From Anaerobacillus alkalidiazotrophicus (GTDB taxonomy: Bacteria; Bacillota; Bacilli; Bacillales_H; Anaerobacillaceae), in assembly GCF_001866055.1 (NCBI RefSeq), contig NZ_MLQS01000001.1, positions 285,718-306,256 on the forward strand: a stretch of 20,539 nt of DNA. Direction: 5' to 3'. The translations under genes were made by a program, and so were the position numbers. Of the stretch, positions 6,996-14,295 are shown in pieces; the stretch's first letter is position 1, and every line of letters starts with the position of its first letter. The notes under the pieces were generated by a model. It was given only the letters and a program-made list of their open reading frames with translations, made no database searches and was not told the origin of the DNA.

Positions 6996-7688
6996 TCATT
7001 TAAAAATCATAGTTAAATTTTTATTATTCTCATTGTTAACTATTTTCTTCCTCTTATGTTTTTTATAAATGTAGTAAGTTGTAATAAAAACTATAAAAAT
7101 AAATGAAAGAAAATAACTATTAACTTCACCCGTTAAAAATCCTAATGGTACAAGGGCAAGGATAAAAAAATATAAAAAGTTACCTATACTTGTAGCTATA
7201 ATAAAATGAGTAAACTTAATGGAACTGACTCCTGAAATTAGGTTTACAATGCTTGTTGGAAAAAAAGGAAAAATTCTAGCAATAAACACATACATAAATC
7301 CCTTTTTTTCAATTTTCTCTTTAAATTCTTGATTTATTTTGTTTGTTACCATTTCTTTAAATAAATAACGTACACTCAAAAATACAAAGGCTGAAGCAAC
7401 AATACTACTAAACCAGCTCCAAATGATTCCATTTAGAAAACCCCAAAATGCAATATTAATAGTTAGAACAACAACGAGTGGAATAATGGTAAAGGTATTT
7501 TGTACTGTCATGATAAGAAAAGTAAGAAGTAGCAAAGATATTATATTATCATTGGCCATTTGTTGAATTTCGCCAACATTACCAGACCTAACGTAATTCA
7601 ACAATTCTGTATTTAATACCACTAAAGACAATATGATTAACAAACACAAAAAGACAAGTAACTTCATCCAAGGTTTGATTACGATCAC
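6996..7688 (-). CDS. TVP38/TMEM64 family (VTT-domain) membrane protein
   Basis: A polytopic membrane protein of about 230 residues. There is a hydrophobic N-terminal helix (about 9-27), further helices around 50-110, and the VTT/DedA-like conserved block at 137-171 (ARIFPFFPTSIVNLISGVSS, then HFIIATSIGNF), with R138, P141 and G153 in the expected pattern. Two more helices and a Lys/Asn-rich tail follow. Family knowledge: VTT proteins are linked to lipid scrambling or membrane homeostasis; the specific role is unknown. The start is uncertain. GTG at 7686-7688 is the only conventional start upstream of ATG codon 8 but overlaps the best ribosome-binding match (AGAAGGTGATC). ATG at codon 8 is about 20 nt downstream of that match. 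It is monocistronic, ending in a strong terminator. Confidence 0.85.
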   Translation of the reverse strand: MIVIKPWMKLLVFLCLLIILSLVVLNTELLNYVRSGNVGEIQQMANDNIISLLLLTFLIMTVQNTFTIIPLVVVLTINIAFWGFLNGIIWSWFSSIVASAFVFLSVRYLFKEMVTNKINQEFKEKIEKKGFMYVFIARIFPFFPTSIVNLISGVSSIKFTHFIIATSIGNFLYFFILALVPLGFLTGEVNSYFLSFIFIVFITTYYIYKKHKRKKIVNNENNKNLTMIFK

Positions 7689-7787
7689 CTTCTTTCGAGA
7701 TAATCTTTATTTTAACAAACCAATATGAATAAAGTGTGAATAATCTTACCTACATTTTAAAAATATAACTTAATCAAACTGATTTCA

Positions 7788-7930
7788 AGAAAAGCGCAAG
7801 CGCCTTGGTCACGAGCGATAGGCACTGGAAGGCCTTTGACAGAAGCCGCTCTTTGGCTTCCGAAAAGGCCTGAAGTGACCGAGCTCGTAGGCGCTGAAGC
7901 TAGACAGTTTCTAAGTTAGAAATTTTATAC
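7788..7930. repeat. Repeat family A, long copy
   Basis: A GC-rich island in AT-rich DNA with nested inverted repeats. The outer ends are GCGCCTTGGTCAC near 7799 and GTGACCGAG plus GGCGC near 7876-7893. A middle stem is AGGCCTTT / AAAGGCCT, and an inner one GAAGCC / GGCTTC. It starts with AAAAGCGCAAGCGCC and ends GAAGCTAGACAGTTTC plus an AT-rich tail. Matching ends recur at 4270-4320 and 9824-10127. There is no ORF. It is interpreted as a non-autonomous dispersed palindromic element. Confidence 0.75.
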
Positions 7931-7955
7931 TTTCTTACCTGAGAACATAAAGGTC

Positions 7956-8056
7956 ATAGACCCCCACTTCTAAGCGTAGCGTAGGTGGGAACTTCCATTC
8001 AGGTGGAGTTGAGACTCCATCTGAATTTCCGATGTTCTAGCGAAGCTAGAACGATT
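7956..8056. repeat. Tandem three-hairpin cluster, element end or RNA relic
   Basis: Three consecutive hairpins. The first is CCCACTT (7963-7969) with AGGTGGG (7983-7989). The second is ATTCAGGTGGAGT (7997-8009) with ACTCCATCTGAAT (8014-8026), where the single non-Watson-Crick pair is G-T. The third is GTTCTAGC (8034-8041) with GCTAGAAC (8045-8052) around GAA. No promoter or terminator poly-T was seen and no ORF encloses it. The architecture recalls the hairpin-rich ends of IS200/IS605-type elements or TnpB-associated RNAs, but no transposase or TnpB fragment is present, so this is only a resemblance. Confidence 0.5.
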
Positions 8057-8153
8057 TCTCTTCTTTTGGTATTCCACATTCGACCTTACTCTCATCTCAC
8101 AGCTATAGCCAGTAGGCTTTTCCATTTATAAAAACCTGTAAAAGACCTTTAAG

Positions 8154-9431
8154 TCAGCTTATCTTTTCAAAAGGTACTTCAATACTGTTTACCAAAGGAA
8201 AACTAATATAAAAAGTCGTTCCTTCGTTGACTTTACTTGTAACAGTCAATTTCCCTTTCATTATTTCAACAATTCGAAAAGTAACCATCATCCCAAGTCC
8301 TGTCCCTTCTCCACCTTTAGTAGTAAAGTAAGGCTCCCCTAACCGTGAAAGTTGTTCTTCAGTCATCCCTTGACCATTATCTGTTATCTCAATAGTAAGC
8401 CTACCACTTTCTTCTGTCGTTTGAATGATAAGTTTTCCATTACCTTCCATAGCTTCTATACAATTTTTTGTAATATTTAATAAAATTTGTTGAAGAAGTT
8501 GTGGATCTCCTTTGATAAAAAATGTACCTATTTTATGTTCTACCTCAATAGAATTCATGTTTGCCAAAGGCATTATGATATTAATGGCCCTTAGTAATTC
8601 ATCTTTAATATTCATTACATCAAAAGATTCAGGTATTGGTTTAGCAAAAGTTAAATAATTACGAATAATATCATTAGCCCTATCAACCTCAGCAATTGAG
8701 ATTTTTAAATACTCTTTCCTTTTATCAGATGACAAATCTACTTGATCCATCATTTGTAGGAACCCCCTGACTACTGCGAGAGGATTTCGGACTTCATGTG
8801 AAATAGATGAAGCAAGGTAACTGACAATTTCCATTTTCTCTGCTTTAACTAACTTATTATCTATTATTGTCTTTTCTAAAATTAGTTCATATAGGTAAAC
8901 AACTAATAAAGTCGTACAAATCATAAAGGATAGATAATTAATAACGAATGGAGAGCTAACTGTAACCTGATACACTGACAGAATAAACAAAACAAATATA
9001 CTTGAGAACAAGGAAAGACTCCCACTTAAAAGTAATTTCTTTTTCATGGATAATACCTGATAAGTGTGTCTTACTAAGTAAACACTAATTAATATTGTCA
9101 TACCTATAAACATTGCTGTATAAAAACCATCTCCACCAAGGAAAAAATGATACATAGTCATAGCGACAAAAATAAGAATGTTTCCTAAAGTACCACTATA
9201 TAAGCCGACAAAAATAAGTATTATCCAACGTAGATCAAATTGAAAACCTTCGTAAATGTTTATTGGGAATAATAAACAACTAATACCTCCTACGCATGCT
9301 GAAAACAGAAAAATTCTACGCTTTTTGACTGGTGCAAGTTCATTTGACAGCCTTTCAACAAAAAAAGGTACAAATAAAAGAAAACATAGTAAAAAAAGGA
9401 CATTTAAAAGTAGTGGTTCAATTTCATTCAC
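8154..9431 (-). CDS. KinB-like sporulation sensor histidine kinase (orphan)
   Basis: A 425-residue membrane kinase. Five or six hydrophobic helices (about 5-25, 40-58, 68-95, 102-120, 133-157, 163-183) form a 5TM-LYT-type sensor with no extracytoplasmic domain. HisKA follows with H212 (SYLASSISHEVRNPLAVVRG), then HATPase_c with N323 (NITKNCIEAM), DNGQGM 351-356, GEPYFTTK and GTGLGM 376-381. Length, membrane layout and the HEVRNPL...VRGF block resemble B. subtilis KinB (428 residues), which feeds phosphate to Spo0F in the sporulation phosphorelay. No response-regulator gene is adjacent, as expected for a phosphorelay kinase, and no kapB-like gene follows. The start is GTG (9429-9431) about 7 nt after AAAGAGGTG. 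The symbol is withheld because KinB, KinC and KinD-like paralogues are hard to separate. Confidence 0.88.
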   Translation of the reverse strand: MNEIEPLLLNVLFLLCFLLFVPFFVERLSNELAPVKKRRIFLFSACVGGISCLLFPINIYEGFQFDLRWIILIFVGLYSGTLGNILIFVAMTMYHFFLGGDGFYTAMFIGMTILISVYLVRHTYQVLSMKKKLLLSGSLSLFSSIFVLFILSVYQVTVSSPFVINYLSFMICTTLLVVYLYELILEKTIIDNKLVKAEKMEIVSYLASSISHEVRNPLAVVRGFLQMMDQVDLSSDKRKEYLKISIAEVDRANDIIRNYLTFAKPIPESFDVMNIKDELLRAINIIMPLANMNSIEVEHKIGTFFIKGDPQLLQQILLNITKNCIEAMEGNGKLIIQTTEESGRLTIEITDNGQGMTEEQLSRLGEPYFTTKGGEGTGLGMMVTFRIVEIMKGKLTVTSKVNEGTTFYISFPLVNSIEVPFEKIS

Positions 9432-9523
9432 GTGAATACACCTCTTTAAGGTATTATTTTTTTGATTCTTTTAACTTGAATAAAGGATCTACGAGAACTA
9501 AAAATAAACACTAACTTCTTAAA

Positions 9524-9685
9524 TATAAAGCTGAACTTCAATCAGTGGGGGTTTTCCTTCATCCCCCACTGATTGTTAGTTCAACTTATCGGACCTTTAG
9601 GGGCAGTTTATCCCCCACCTAAACTTCTCGATTTTCTTAAGTTTTGAGGTGGGGGTCTTACTTGCCCCTTAAGTGTGGGATAAAC
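9524..9685. repeat. Repeat family B, long copy with competing stems
   Basis: A non-coding element of about 160 bases built of palindromes. Stem 1: ATCAGTGGGGG (9541-9551) with CCCCCACTGAT (9563-9573), extended outward by GAACT / AGTTC. Stem 2: CCCCCACCT (9612-9620) with AGGTGGGGG (9647-9655), enclosed by AGGGGCAG (9599-9606) with CTTGCCCCT (9661-9669). An alternative pairing joins GTTTATCCC(CC)AC (9606-9618) to GTGGGATAAAC (9675-9685), which would exclude stem 2. A shortened copy sits at 16237-16290. Its function is unknown. Confidence 0.7.
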
Positions 9686-9823
9686 TTTCTGCTTAATGTC
9701 TTACAAAAAATGCGAACTTTTTGGTCAGCAACGTGAGAAATTCGTTTCTACGTCTGCTCGTAAACTTGATTATGTAAGATTCTCTACACAATGCAGCACC
9801 AAGTCATTCAGAGAAGGATTCCG
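9686..9823. other. Non-coding spacer between repeats
   Basis: An open frame of 77 codons (9696-9929) crosses this stretch into the next repeat. It has no ribosome binding site, no recognisable domain and an Arg/Ser-rich composition unlike a bacterial protein, so it is not called as a gene. I see no other feature here. Confidence 0.5.
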
Positions 9824-10127
9824 CAAGGCGCCCGCCTATCATCGGCGACAAACACTGGAAGACCAACTCGTAGCAGTCGGGTTTTTGACTTCTTATGTAC
9901 TTTTATCGCCTTCTAGTATTGCTTCGTAGTAAGCTTCCTCGAAGCAGTGTTTTAATGCGACGAGTAATCGCAGGAGCAATTGTTTTCCGTGCGACGAGTA
10001 ATCGCAGGAGCAAAGCCTGCATGAAGCTAATCGACGAGGGATTTCAAGCAGCAATGAAGTCCCTGACATGACTGAAGTGTCCGAGCCGATGGCGCCTGGA
10101 ACTAGACAGTTTCCAAATAAGAAATTA
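9824..10127. repeat. Repeat family A, expanded copy
   Basis: The ends match the long copy at 7788. On the left, CAAGGCGCCCGCCTATC leads to CACTGGAAGACC (CACTGGAAGGCC in the other copy). On the right, CTGAAGTGTCCGAGC, then GGCGCCTGGAACTAGACAG and an AT-rich tail (CTGAAGTGACCGAGC and GCTAGACAG in the other copy). The interior is about 160 bases longer and includes two identical 24-base direct repeats (9956-9979 and 9990-10013), each with TGCGA/TCGCA arms. It has no coding capacity. Confidence 0.65.
9956..10013 (+). repeat. Pair of 24-bp direct repeats inside repeat A
   Basis: Two identical units beginning TGCGACGAGTAATCGCAGG occur at 9956-9979 and 9990-10013, a 34-bp period with a 10-base spacer. 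Each unit can form a TGCGA/TCGCA mini-hairpin. Two units in a known palindromic element do not make a CRISPR array. Confidence 0.85.
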
Positions 10128-10241
10128 ATAAATTCTGATTATAAAAAAAAGAAAATTCATACTACTTAGTATTCCACTAGCAGGATGATTTTTCCTTTTT
10201 TATACATTTTTTTATTATAAAAATTTATCGACAATATAAAT

Positions 10242-10281
10242 AATCGCCTCCCAAAAGATTATACTCTCTTGAGAAGCGATT
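10242..10281 (-). terminator. Terminator-like hairpin after fruA
   Basis: Read on the minus strand, AATCGCTTCTCAA pairs with TTGGGAGGCGATT, with two G-U pairs that are possible only in minus-strand RNA. The downstream flank is AT-rich (ATTATTTATATT) rather than a pure T-run. It lies about 80 bases after the fruA stop and is the best candidate for the end of the fructose operon. Confidence 0.55.
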
Positions 10282-10359
10282 TTCTAATACTTCAAACAGT
10301 GACATACGCCTCACTAATTTTAATTTTTCTATATCCCCTCTTAAGGGCAGTTATCAGCT

Positions 10360-12228
10360 TTATTCTTTTGCGTCTTTTTTCCAGAAACCAAGCATGAGTG
10401 CCGTAACTGCTGCACCAATTAATATTGCTACAATATAAAGCAATGGATTTCCATTAACAATTGGAATAACAAACAATCCGCCGTGTGGAGCAGGTAAACC
10501 AATACCAAACATCATAGATAATGCACCCGCTACTGCTGAACCAACGATGATCGAAGGAATAACACGTCCAGGGTCAGCTGCTGCAAACGGAATTGCTCCT
10601 TCAGTAATAAATGAAGCACCCATAATGTAGTTTGTCTTTCCAGCATCTTGTTCTGCTTTAGTAAATTTCTTCTTAAAGAAAGTAGTTGCTAGAGCAATTC
10701 CAAGTGGTGGAACCATCCCACCAGCCATGATTGCTGCATGAGGAGCAAAGTTACCCGCATCAATCATAGCAATTCCAAAAGTAAATGCCGCTTTGTTAAT
10801 TGGACCACCCATATCAACTGCCATCATTCCACCTAAAAGTAAACCTAAGAAGACAAGGTTTCCTGTTCCCATTCCACCTAAGAACGATTCAATACTATTA
10901 TTTAAAGCAACAACAGGCTCAATTACAATGTATAACATAACTGTACCGGTAATTAAAATACCAAATAAAGGATAAAGTAATACAGGCTTAATACCTTCTA
11001 ATGATTGCGGTAGACCATTAAATAAACGCTTTAATCCAAGGACTACATAACCAGCTAAGAACCCAGCGATTAATCCACCTAAAAACCCAGCACCACCTGA
11101 GGCAGCCATTAATCCACCAACCATACCAGGAGCAAAACCAGGACGTTGAGCAATACTCATTGCGATAAAACCAGCAAGTACTGGGATCATTAATCCGAAT
11201 GCATTACCGCCTCCAATTGTCATTAATGCTTCGGCAACTGGATGATATGAAGGGTGATTAGGATCAAAGGCTTCAATTCCAAAGATGAAAGAAATCGCGA
11301 TGAGAATACCACCACCGACAACGAATGGAAGCATATTTGAAACACCACTCATTAGGTGTTTATAAAAACCAGACTTACCTTTCGTTTCATTTTCAGTTTT
11401 ATTACCATTCCCTGATGCACGATATATTGGTGCATCTTGTTTCATCGCTTTTTCAAGTAATTCTTGTGGTTTACGAATTCCTTGAGCAACTGGTACTTGA
11501 ATAACATGCTTTCCGTCAAAACGATCCATCTCAACATTCGTATCTGCTGCAACAATGATTGCCACTGCATCTTTGATTTCAGCTGCAGTTAATGGATTAC
11601 CAACACCCGTTGAACCATTCGTTTCAACTTTGATATCGTAACCTAGTTCTTTTGCCTTGTTTTTCAGAGAATCAGCTGCCATAAATGTGTGAGCTATACC
11701 AGTTGGACAAGCAGTTACTGCTAAAATTTTACCAGCGTTTGGCTTATTAACCATCTTATCTTCCTCCTCATTTTCTGCTTCTTTCGCATTTATTGCTGAA
11801 ATAACCTCATCTACTGTATTTGCACTTTCTAACTTTTTACGGAACTCACTATCCATTAAGAATGATGATAAGCGAGAAAGTGTTTGTAAATGAGCATTAT
11901 TTGCTCCTTCACTTGCAGCAATCATGAAAAATAAATGACTAGGTTGACCATCAAGAGCTTCATAATCAATACCAGATTTTGAACGTCCAAAAGCAATGGC
12001 CGGAGTTTTAACTGCGCTAGTTTTTGCATGTGGAATGGCAATACCTTCACCAATCCCCGTCGTACTTTGAGCTTCCCTAGCTAGAATGGCCTCTTTAAAT
12101 TTAGCTTTATCTGCTAATCTTCCAGCTCTATCAAGCTTTGCAACTAGCTCATCAATAACAGCTTCTTTAGAGCTAGCTTTAAGATTTAATTCTATCGTAT
12201 CTTTTTTTAATAAATCAGTTATTCTCAT
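10360..12228 (-). CDS. fruA: PTS fructose transporter, fused EIIA-EIIB-EIIC
   Basis: Imports fructose and phosphorylates it to fructose-1-phosphate using phosphate from HPr. All three fructose-PTS modules are in one 622-residue chain, as in B. subtilis FruA. EIIA is residues 1-150, phosphorylated on H67 in GIAIPHAKT. EIIB is about 165-265, phosphorylated on C174 in AVTACPTGIAHTFMAA. The membrane EIIC is about 285-618, with GGGILIAISFIFG, the GLMIPVLAGFIAMSIAQRPG block and FAAADPGRVIPS. An acidic linker (EAENEEEDK) joins EIIA to EIIB. The ATG is preceded by AAGGGGGT, 19 bases after the fruK stop. It is the last gene of fruR-fruK-fruA. No truncation or frameshift was seen. Confidence 0.97.
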   Translation of the reverse strand: MRITDLLKKDTIELNLKASSKEAVIDELVAKLDRAGRLADKAKFKEAILAREAQSTTGIGEGIAIPHAKTSAVKTPAIAFGRSKSGIDYEALDGQPSHLFFMIAASEGANNAHLQTLSRLSSFLMDSEFRKKLESANTVDEVISAINAKEAENEEEDKMVNKPNAGKILAVTACPTGIAHTFMAADSLKNKAKELGYDIKVETNGSTGVGNPLTAAEIKDAVAIIVAADTNVEMDRFDGKHVIQVPVAQGIRKPQELLEKAMKQDAPIYRASGNGNKTENETKGKSGFYKHLMSGVSNMLPFVVGGGILIAISFIFGIEAFDPNHPSYHPVAEALMTIGGGNAFGLMIPVLAGFIAMSIAQRPGFAPGMVGGLMAASGGAGFLGGLIAGFLAGYVVLGLKRLFNGLPQSLEGIKPVLLYPLFGILITGTVMLYIVIEPVVALNNSIESFLGGMGTGNLVFLGLLLGGMMAVDMGGPINKAAFTFGIAMIDAGNFAPHAAIMAGGMVPPLGIALATTFFKKKFTKAEQDAGKTNYIMGASFITEGAIPFAAADPGRVIPSIIVGSAVAGALSMMFGIGLPAPHGGLFVIPIVNGNPLLYIVAILIGAAVTALMLGFWKKDAKE

Positions 12229-12247
12229 AGTTATACCCCCTTGTAAA

Positions 12248-13162
12248 TTAAAGTTGTTCTATATTAATTTCTTTTAATAACGATTCAACAGTGCTTTTTT
12301 CACATAGATCATTTGAAAAAGCAGTTGCACTCCCTGAAGCAATACCATACTTGAATGCTTCAAGGAAATCACCTTTTTCCACATAAGCTGCTATAAATCC
12401 AGCAACTAGTGAGTCTCCTGCCCCTACTGAATTTTTCAGTTCACCTTTTGGAACATTTGCAAAAACTGTCGTTTCACCATTAAGTAACAACGCACCGTCT
12501 CCGCCTAGCGAAACGATAACGTTTTCAGGTCCAAAGTCTAACAGCTTTCTACCATACTCTACCGCTTCTTCAATAGATGAGATTTCTACATTAAAGAACT
12601 CTCCTAATTCATGTTGATTAGGCTTAACTAAAAATGGTTTATACGTTAATAAATCTTTTAATGCATCTCCTGATGTATCAACAATTAAGCGAGTTTTGTT
12701 TTCCTTACATTGTTTTGCAAGAAGTTGATAATAGTCAGGCGATAATGTGGGTGGTAAACTACCAGCCAAAACAAGATAATCTTGGTCTGTCATAGACGAT
12801 ACTTTCGCGAATAATTCTTGCTCATTTTCCTTTGAAACCGCTGGGCCTTGACCATTTATTTCGGTTTCCACTGAAGACTTCAATTTGACATTCACTCTCG
12901 TAGGTTCAATTACTTCAATAAAGTCTAAGTGTACACCCTCCTCTATTAGTGAATTTTCAATGAAGTGACCAGTAAAACCACCAATAAATCCTAATGCAGT
13001 AGTTTCTTGCCCTAACCTCTTTAATACTCGGGAAACATTAATTCCTTTACCACCTGGATAAAACGCTGTGTTATCCGCTCTATTTAAAGAACCGATATTA
13101 ACGTTTTCAATTTTCACAATATAATCTACAGATGGATTTAATGTACAAGTATAAATCATCAT
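12248..13162 (-). CDS. fruK: 1-phosphofructokinase
   Basis: Phosphorylates fructose-1-phosphate to fructose-1,6-bisphosphate with ATP, feeding glycolysis. A PfkB/ribokinase-fold enzyme of 304 residues, the usual length. It begins with TCTLNPSVDYIV. The substrate loop FYPGGKGINVSRVLKRLG (34-51) is PfkB signature 1. Signature 2 and the catalytic base lie in VGAGDSLVAGF, with D250. KPNQHELGEFF is the conserved family segment. The start ATG overlaps the fruR stop (ATGA, 13159-13162), implying translational coupling; a second ATG follows directly and cannot be excluded. It sits between its regulator and the transporter that makes its substrate. Confidence 0.97.
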   Translation of the reverse strand: MMIYTCTLNPSVDYIVKIENVNIGSLNRADNTAFYPGGKGINVSRVLKRLGQETTALGFIGGFTGHFIENSLIEEGVHLDFIEVIEPTRVNVKLKSSVETEINGQGPAVSKENEQELFAKVSSMTDQDYLVLAGSLPPTLSPDYYQLLAKQCKENKTRLIVDTSGDALKDLLTYKPFLVKPNQHELGEFFNVEISSIEEAVEYGRKLLDFGPENVIVSLGGDGALLLNGETTVFANVPKGELKNSVGAGDSLVAGFIAAYVEKGDFLEAFKYGIASGSATAFSNDLCEKSTVESLLKEINIEQL

Positions 13163-13908
13163 TTCACAACCTTTATCTTCGTTTGCTCCATAAATGGCGC
13201 TATTAGTTCATCATCAATATCATTTGTTATAATAACCCCTTGTTTTAATTCGGCAATCTTAGAAAATGTAACTTCATTAAATTTTGTACTATCACTAAGA
13301 ATAAAGCTTTCTTGTGAAAGATTTATAGCCATTTTCTTTACCATTGCTTCTTCAGGGTCGGGTGTTGTATAGCCATAAGCAGCATGAATACCGTTCACTC
13401 CAATAAAACTTTTATCAAAACGGTAAGTCATAATGCCTTCTAAAGCACCTCTACCAATTAATGCCTTTGTAATACCTTTTATATAACCACCTGTTAAGTA
13501 GGTATGAATTCCTTTTTCTAATAATGCTTCCAAGTGCGTTAATCCATTGGTTACTACTTTAATATCTTTTACATTAATATGTTGAATCATTTGGAACGTA
13601 GTCGTTCCAGCATCTAAAAATATACAATCTCCTTTTTTTATAAGTGAGGCTGCGTATTTAGTAATTAACTCTTTTTCGTTTAAGTTTTTTGTAGATTTTT
13701 CAATGACACTAAGTTCTTCACCTTTTTGCTTTAAAAGTGAAGCTCCACCATGAACTCGTTTTAACTTCCTTTCTTCCTCTAGTTGACTTAAGTCTCTACG
13801 AATGGTTGATTCTGAAGAAGATGTAGCATCAACAAGTTCCTGAAGTTTCACCACTTCCTTTTCTAGCAAAAGATCTAGTATAATTCGGTGTCTCTCAGGA
13901 GTTAGCAC
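13159..13908 (-). CDS. fruR: DeoR-family fructose operon regulator
   Basis: A 249-residue regulator. The N-terminal DeoR helix-turn-helix (about 1-57: RHRIILDLLLEKEVVKLQELV, then STIRRDLSQLEEERKLKRVHGGA) precedes a phosphosugar-sensing domain with the DeoR-type motifs DAGTTTFQMIQHI, VVTNGLTH, LTGGYI and FIGVNGIH. As first gene of fruR-fruK-fruA it is assigned as FruR. Family knowledge: fructose-1-phosphate typically relieves repression. The start is GTG (13906-13908), preceded by a GGGGTGA ribosome binding site. Two near-identical 15-bp sites upstream (13983-13997, 14025-14039) are probable operators for autoregulation. Confidence 0.94.
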   Translation of the reverse strand: MLTPERHRIILDLLLEKEVVKLQELVDATSSSESTIRRDLSQLEEERKLKRVHGGASLLKQKGEELSVIEKSTKNLNEKELITKYAASLIKKGDCIFLDAGTTTFQMIQHINVKDIKVVTNGLTHLEALLEKGIHTYLTGGYIKGITKALIGRGALEGIMTYRFDKSFIGVNGIHAAYGYTTPDPEEAMVKKMAINLSQESFILSDSTKFNEVTFSKIAELKQGVIITNDIDDELIAPFMEQTKIKVVK

Positions 13909-13944
13909 CTAATCTCACCCCCTGTTATTATTGCTCTTACATTT

Positions 13945-13973
13945 ATAATAACGTAAGCCCTTTCATTTTTCAA
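13945..13973 (-). promoter_or_regulatory. Sigma-A-type promoter of the fru operon
   Basis: On the minus strand, TTGAAA (13968-13973), a 17-nt spacer and TATTAT (13945-13950) make a good sigma-A promoter about 37 bases upstream of the fruR start. Within the spacer, TGAAAGGGCTTACG (13952-13965) is two mismatches from the CcpA cre consensus TGWAANCGNTNWCA. Catabolite control there is possible but weakly supported. Confidence 0.6.
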
Positions 13974-13982
13974 CCACTTTCT

Positions 13983-14039
13983 TTCAAAAACATTCAAAAA
14001 TAATTAGTTTTTTAGATTTCCTCCTTCAAAATCATTCAA
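13983..14039 (-). promoter_or_regulatory. Two candidate FruR operators
   Basis: On the minus strand the sites read TTGAATGTTTTTGAA (13983-13997) and TTGAATGATTTTGAA (14025-14039), with 14 of 15 bases identical. Their starts are 42 bp apart, close to four helical turns, so both face the same side of the helix. They lie just upstream of the -35. DeoR-type regulators commonly use several such spaced sites. The remaining sequence up to about 14260 is AT-rich with no clear feature. Confidence 0.6.
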
Positions 14040-14264
14040 CGTCATTTAAGTTTTTACCATAATTTACATTAAATTAGAACTTCACCTTAGATTACCCATG
14101 TACATAGTGTTTATCCCTTTTAAAAGAATTTCATCATTCATTACCCTTGCCATTAAGATACTATATCAAGTTACGTTTTAATCGTTCGTAATTAAGTATA
14201 GATTTATGCAGCTCGGTTTTGGTCATTAAAGAAATACACTCTTTTATTAAAATTTCAAAAAATT

Positions 14265-14295
14265 GAAGGAACAACATTTTTTTTGTCGAAATAGG
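14265..14295 (+). promoter_or_regulatory. Sigma-H-like promoter overlapping a Spo0A box
   Basis: GAAGGAACA (14265-14273), an 11-nt spacer and GTCGAAATA (14285-14293) match the sigma-H consensus RnAGGAWWW / RnnGAATWW with one mismatch in each element. TTTGTCGAA (14282-14290) is a perfect Spo0A box (TTTGTCRAA) and overlaps the -10 element. The combination suggests control of the downstream kinase at the onset of sporulation. It is inferred from motifs. Confidence 0.55.

Noticed and set aside
9332..9514. 60-codon plus-strand open frame
   Set aside because: It overlaps the 5' end and upstream region of the KinB-like gene on the opposite strand and encodes nothing recognisable.
9696..9929. 77-codon plus-strand open frame
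   Set aside because: No ribosome binding site, no recognisable domain, and it runs into a repeat A copy whose sequence is palindromic non-coding DNA.
9956..10013. Possible CRISPR array
   Set aside because: Only two units with a 10-base spacer, inside a dispersed repeat, with no cas genes.
10793..12277. Short plus-strand frames inside fruA
   Set aside because: They are antisense shadows of the well-supported fruA coding sequence.
13952..13965. CcpA cre site in the fru promoter spacer
   Set aside because: Two mismatches including a core base; mentioned with the promoter but not called separately.
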